Positions 7,153-8,986 of a DNA stretch of 8,986 nucleotides are shown piece after piece. Made by a program: the position numbers and the translations under genes. Every line of letters starts with the position of its first letter. The stretch's first letter is position 1. Location: the NCBI GenBank assembly GCA_002308275.1, contig DBWF01000012.1, positions 10,562 to 19,547 on the forward strand, in the 5' to 3' direction. The notes below the pieces were generated by a model that saw only the letters and a list, made by a program, of their open reading frames with translations, was not told the DNA's origin and ran no database searches. The stretch comes from Caryophanales bacterium UBA1245 (lineage in GTDB: Bacteria; Bacillota_I; Bacilli_A; ML615J-28; CAG-313).

Positions 7153-7159
7153 ATAAAAT
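7131..7159 (+). promoter_or_regulatory. Probable greA-mtnN promoter with extended -10
   Basis: TTGCAA (-35, 7131-7136; 4 of 6) and TAAAAT (-10, 7154-7159; 5 of 6) are separated by 17 bp, with TGA before the -10 forming an extended TGn motif. The predicted start is near 7166, giving a leader of about 19 nt. It is weaker than the two upstream promoters, so greA may also receive read-through from trhP2. Confidence 0.62.
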
Positions 7160-7172
7160 ACGTTGTAATAAT

Positions 7173-7178
7173 GTGAGG
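7173..7178 (+). promoter_or_regulatory. Ribosome binding site that decides the greA start
   Basis: GTGAGG, with core GAGG at 7175-7178, lies six bases before the ATG at 7185. The GTG at 7173 is therefore part of the ribosome binding site rather than a start. The ATG gives the standard GreA N-terminus MSQKYTLTKEG. Confidence 0.85.
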
Positions 7179-7184
7179 TATAAT

Positions 7185-7676
7185 ATGAGTCAAAAATATA
7201 CATTAACTAAAGAAGGTCTACAACAATATAAAGATGAGCTTGCTCAATTAGAAATTGAAAGACAAAAGAATATCGTTGCCATTCAAGAAGCACGTGCGCA
7301 AGGTGACTTATCTGAAAATGCGGACTATCAAACAGCTCGTGATCAACAATCTAAAATTGCATCACGCATTCAAGAATTAGAAACGATTTTAAAGAACTAT
7401 GTTCTAATTGGTGAAGAAGCTAATAATCTTGGTAAATGGGTTAAAGTTAAATTTATCGGTTTAGAAGATGATGATTATGATCCAATTCAAGTTTATAAAA
7501 TTGTTGGTACACTAGAAGCTGACCCATTAAAACAATTAATCTCAAATGAATCACCACTTGGTCAAGCAATTGTTAACCATAAAGTTGGCGACAAAGTTTA
7601 TGTTAAACCAGAAAATGGTGATGAATTCTGGGCAGAAATTCTACAAATCAGTTCAAAGGAAATCAAATTAGCATGA
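7185..7676 (+). CDS. greA: Transcription elongation factor GreA
   Basis: This 163-aa GreA enters the secondary channel of RNA polymerase and stimulates cleavage of backtracked transcripts. The N-terminal coiled coil spans about residues 10-75 (LTKEGLQQYKDELAQLE... and IASRIQELETIL). Its tip carries GDLSENADY with Asp41 and Glu44, the acidic pair that supports metal-dependent cleavage, at the same positions as in E. coli GreA. The C-terminal FKBP-like domain contains YKIVGTLEADP, ISNESPLGQAI and GDKVYVKPENG. An acidic insert, EDDDYDP at about 99-105, lies in the domain-boundary region. The ATG at 7185 is chosen from the GTGAGG ribosome binding site and family alignment, not the GTG 12 bp upstream. 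The stop overlaps the mtnN start (ATGA). Confidence 0.96.
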   Translation: MSQKYTLTKEGLQQYKDELAQLEIERQKNIVAIQEARAQGDLSENADYQTARDQQSKIASRIQELETILKNYVLIGEEANNLGKWVKVKFIGLEDDDYDPIQVYKIVGTLEADPLKQLISNESPLGQAIVNHKVGDKVYVKPENGDEFWAEILQISSKEIKLA

Positions 7677-8347
7677 TTGCTATCATTTGTGCGATGGATA
7701 AAGAGCTCCAATATTTTACGGAAGCCCTTGAAAATATGACAGTGCACGATGTTTTTGGATACCACTTTTTAGAAGGTTCGATTAATGGTAAAAGGGCGGT
7801 TATTGTCAAATGTGGTATTGGTAAACTCCAAGCAGGTATCGTTACAATGCTCTTGATTGAACATTTTCAACCAACAATTGTTATCAATAGTGGGGTTGCG
7901 GGGGGATACGATAAGACATTAAAAGAATGCGATATCGTATGTGCTACTAAGACTAGTGCCTATGATGTTGATTTTACCGCTGAGGGATTACCACTTGGTT
8001 CCCTTAATGGCGAAGAACGTTTTGTAGCCCAAGATATCCAATTAGCTGATGTTAGTGGTTTTAATATTCGCTATGGGCTAATTCTAAGCGCTGATACTTT
8101 TGCAACGAATCGTGAACATCTAGATAATATCATTAATACATATTATAGCGATGAGACCGTTTTAGCAATTGACATGGAATCAGCTGCCGTAGCAAGAATT
8201 TGTGAAGAACAAAAGACCCCTTGGTGTATTATTCGCTCAATTTCCGATGTCATTGGCAATCCTGTCCAAGTTAATTCTTATGAGCATTTTGCACCCATCG
8301 CTGCTCAAAACGCTTTTAAATTAATAATCCAAAATTATTTTAAATAA
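7673..8347 (+). CDS. mtnN: 5'-methylthioadenosine/S-adenosylhomocysteine nucleosidase
   Basis: This 224-aa enzyme hydrolyses S-adenosylhomocysteine and methylthioadenosine to adenine plus the thioribose product, removing methyltransferase by-products and feeding methionine salvage or AI-2 precursor formation. Family landmarks are the N-terminus MIAIICAMDKEL with Glu11 (equivalent to E. coli Glu12), VKCGIGKLQAG, the nucleoside-site segment VINSGVAGG, IDMESAAVA with Glu169, and SISDV with Asp192, the proton donor to adenine. Spacing and length (usually about 230 aa) are normal. The start overlaps the greA stop by 4 bp, with AAAGGA at 7655-7660 at a long 12-nt spacing, so coupled translation is likely. 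TrmR, encoded upstream, produces SAH that this enzyme would clear, but so does every other SAM-dependent methyltransferase. Confidence 0.95.
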   Translation: MIAIICAMDKELQYFTEALENMTVHDVFGYHFLEGSINGKRAVIVKCGIGKLQAGIVTMLLIEHFQPTIVINSGVAGGYDKTLKECDIVCATKTSAYDVDFTAEGLPLGSLNGEERFVAQDIQLADVSGFNIRYGLILSADTFATNREHLDNIINTYYSDETVLAIDMESAAVARICEEQKTPWCIIRSISDVIGNPVQVNSYEHFAPIAAQNAFKLIIQNYFK

Positions 8348-8351
8348 TAAT

Positions 8352-8390
8352 AAATGACATTTAGTAATTTTTTTGCTTAATGTCATTTTT
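8352..8390 (+). terminator. Weak AT-rich hairpin between mtnN and metG
   Basis: AAATGACATT (8352-8361) and AATGTCATTT (8379-8388) form a perfect 10-bp inverted repeat with a 17-nt T-rich loop. Part of the closing T-run (8386-8390) lies in the stem. Only two G-C pairs support it, so it may be a leaky terminator rather than an efficient one. It begins 4 bp after the mtnN stop. Confidence 0.5.
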
Positions 8391-8404
8391 AGAAAGAAGG
8401 CTTT

Positions 8405-8986
8405 ATGAAAAAGAATTGTTATATTACAACGCCTATTTATTACGCTAGTGGCAATGTGCATATTGGCAATGCCTATACGACGATTGCGGGAGATGCTTTA
8501 GCACGCTTTAAACGTCTTCAAGGTATCGATACCTTCTATTTAACAGGTATGGATGAACACGGATTGAAGATTCAACAAGCTGCCGAAAAAGAAGGTATTA
8601 CACCTCAAGCATTAGTTGATAAGATTGCTTTAAACACTTCTAAACTATGGTCTGATTTAGGTATTACGAATGATTATTTCATTCGCACAACTGATAAAGA
8701 ACATATGGAAGTGGTTAGCAGCCTATTTGAAAAATTCCTAGCTAATGATGATATCTATTTAAGTGAATATACAGGTGATTACTGTGTTTCTTGCGAAGCT
8801 TTCTTTACGAAAACGCAATTAGGACCTGATAATACTTGTCCTGATTGTGGTAAACCAACAACTAAAGTATCAGAACAAAGTTATTTCTTTAGGCTTAAAA
8901 AATATGAAAAGCAATTACTTGCTTTTATTAAAGAGCATCCTGATTTTATTCAACCAGAAACTAGAAGAAATGAAGTTATTTCTTTC
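8405..8986 (+). CDS. metG: Methionyl-tRNA synthetase (3'-truncated by window edge)
   Basis: The frame is open from ATG 8405 to the window end; 194 residues are visible of an expected 510-670. MetG charges tRNA-Met and initiator tRNA with methionine. Class I features: ITTPIYYASGNVHIGNAYTT at 7-26 contains the HIGH-type signature as HIGN (19-22), a variant also found in other class I synthetases; TGMDEHGLKI at 47-56 is the conserved active-site strand; YCVSC and CPDC give Cys127, Cys130, Cys145 and Cys148, a four-cysteine zinc knuckle in the connective peptide. The KMSKS loop and anticodon-binding domain lie beyond the edge. The start follows GAAGG (8396-8400) at a short 4-nt spacing, and an in-frame stop at 8390-8392 excludes an earlier start. 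No clear promoter is seen in the 57-bp gap, so it may be read through from greA-mtnN or start inside mtnN. Confidence 0.96.
   Translation, partial: MKKNCYITTPIYYASGNVHIGNAYTTIAGDALARFKRLQGIDTFYLTGMDEHGLKIQQAAEKEGITPQALVDKIALNTSKLWSDLGITNDYFIRTTDKEHMEVVSSLFEKFLANDDIYLSEYTGDYCVSCEAFFTKTQLGPDNTCPDCGKPTTKVSEQSYFFRLKKYEKQLLAFIKEHPDFIQPETRRNEVISF

Noticed and set aside
8348..8404. T-box or SAM riboswitch upstream of metG
   Set aside because: Only 57 bp separate mtnN and metG and they hold a simple hairpin, which is far too short for a T-box or SAM aptamer; no T-box core sequence is seen.
8459..8470. HIGN in place of HIGH in MetG as an inactivating change
   Set aside because: Asn at the last position of this signature occurs in functional class I synthetases, and all other visible MetG motifs and the zinc cysteines are intact.

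Overview
The window is AT-rich bacterial DNA with every gene on the + strand. It reads as ordinary, densely packed chromosome of a low-GC Firmicute/Tenericute-like bacterium. In-frame tryptophans are TGG, and TGA is used as a stop (ends of the genes at 4508-5095 and 7185-7676). This means the standard genetic code and argues against Mycoplasma/Spiroplasma-type code 4. The gene set and order resemble Bacilli, Erysipelotrichia or Acholeplasma relatives, but I cannot fix the taxon from sequence alone.

Region 1 (1-3102) is one transcription unit. It holds the 3' three-quarters of lon (ATP-dependent protease, cut by the left edge), a short divergent guanylate-kinase homologue, and a YgjP-type HExxH metallopeptidase whose start overlaps the kinase gene by 34 bp. 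A strong intrinsic terminator closes it. Region 2 (3129-4449) is a monocistronic gene with its own near-consensus promoter and terminator. It encodes a 405-aa regulator with an N-terminal XRE helix-turn-helix and a long helical, probably TPR-like, C-terminal domain.

Region 3 (4456-7117) starts with another near-consensus promoter and holds trmR-trhP1-trhP2 (yrrM-yrrN-yrrO of Bacillus subtilis). The genes overlap by 4 and 8 bp. Together they should hydroxylate U34 of certain tRNAs and methylate it to 5-methoxyuridine. Region 4 (from about 7131) has its own probable promoter inside a small repeat. It holds greA (transcript cleavage factor) and, overlapping it by 4 bp, mtnN (SAH/MTA nucleosidase). 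A weak hairpin separates mtnN from metG (methionyl-tRNA synthetase), which runs off the right edge. The trmR...greA block matches my recollection of the B. subtilis yrr region. A SAM/methionine thread links TrmR (makes SAH), MtnN (removes SAH) and MetG.

I see no mobile element, CRISPR array, tRNA or rRNA, and no gene-free stretch over about 130 bp. I do not see a clearly new multi-gene system. The points most worth a second look are the divergent guanylate-kinase paralogue coupled to lon and the metallopeptidase, the orphan HTH-helical-repeat regulator, and the 19-bp direct plus inverted repeat at the greA promoter. Three automatic start calls (3170, 5909, 7173) are probably too far upstream.
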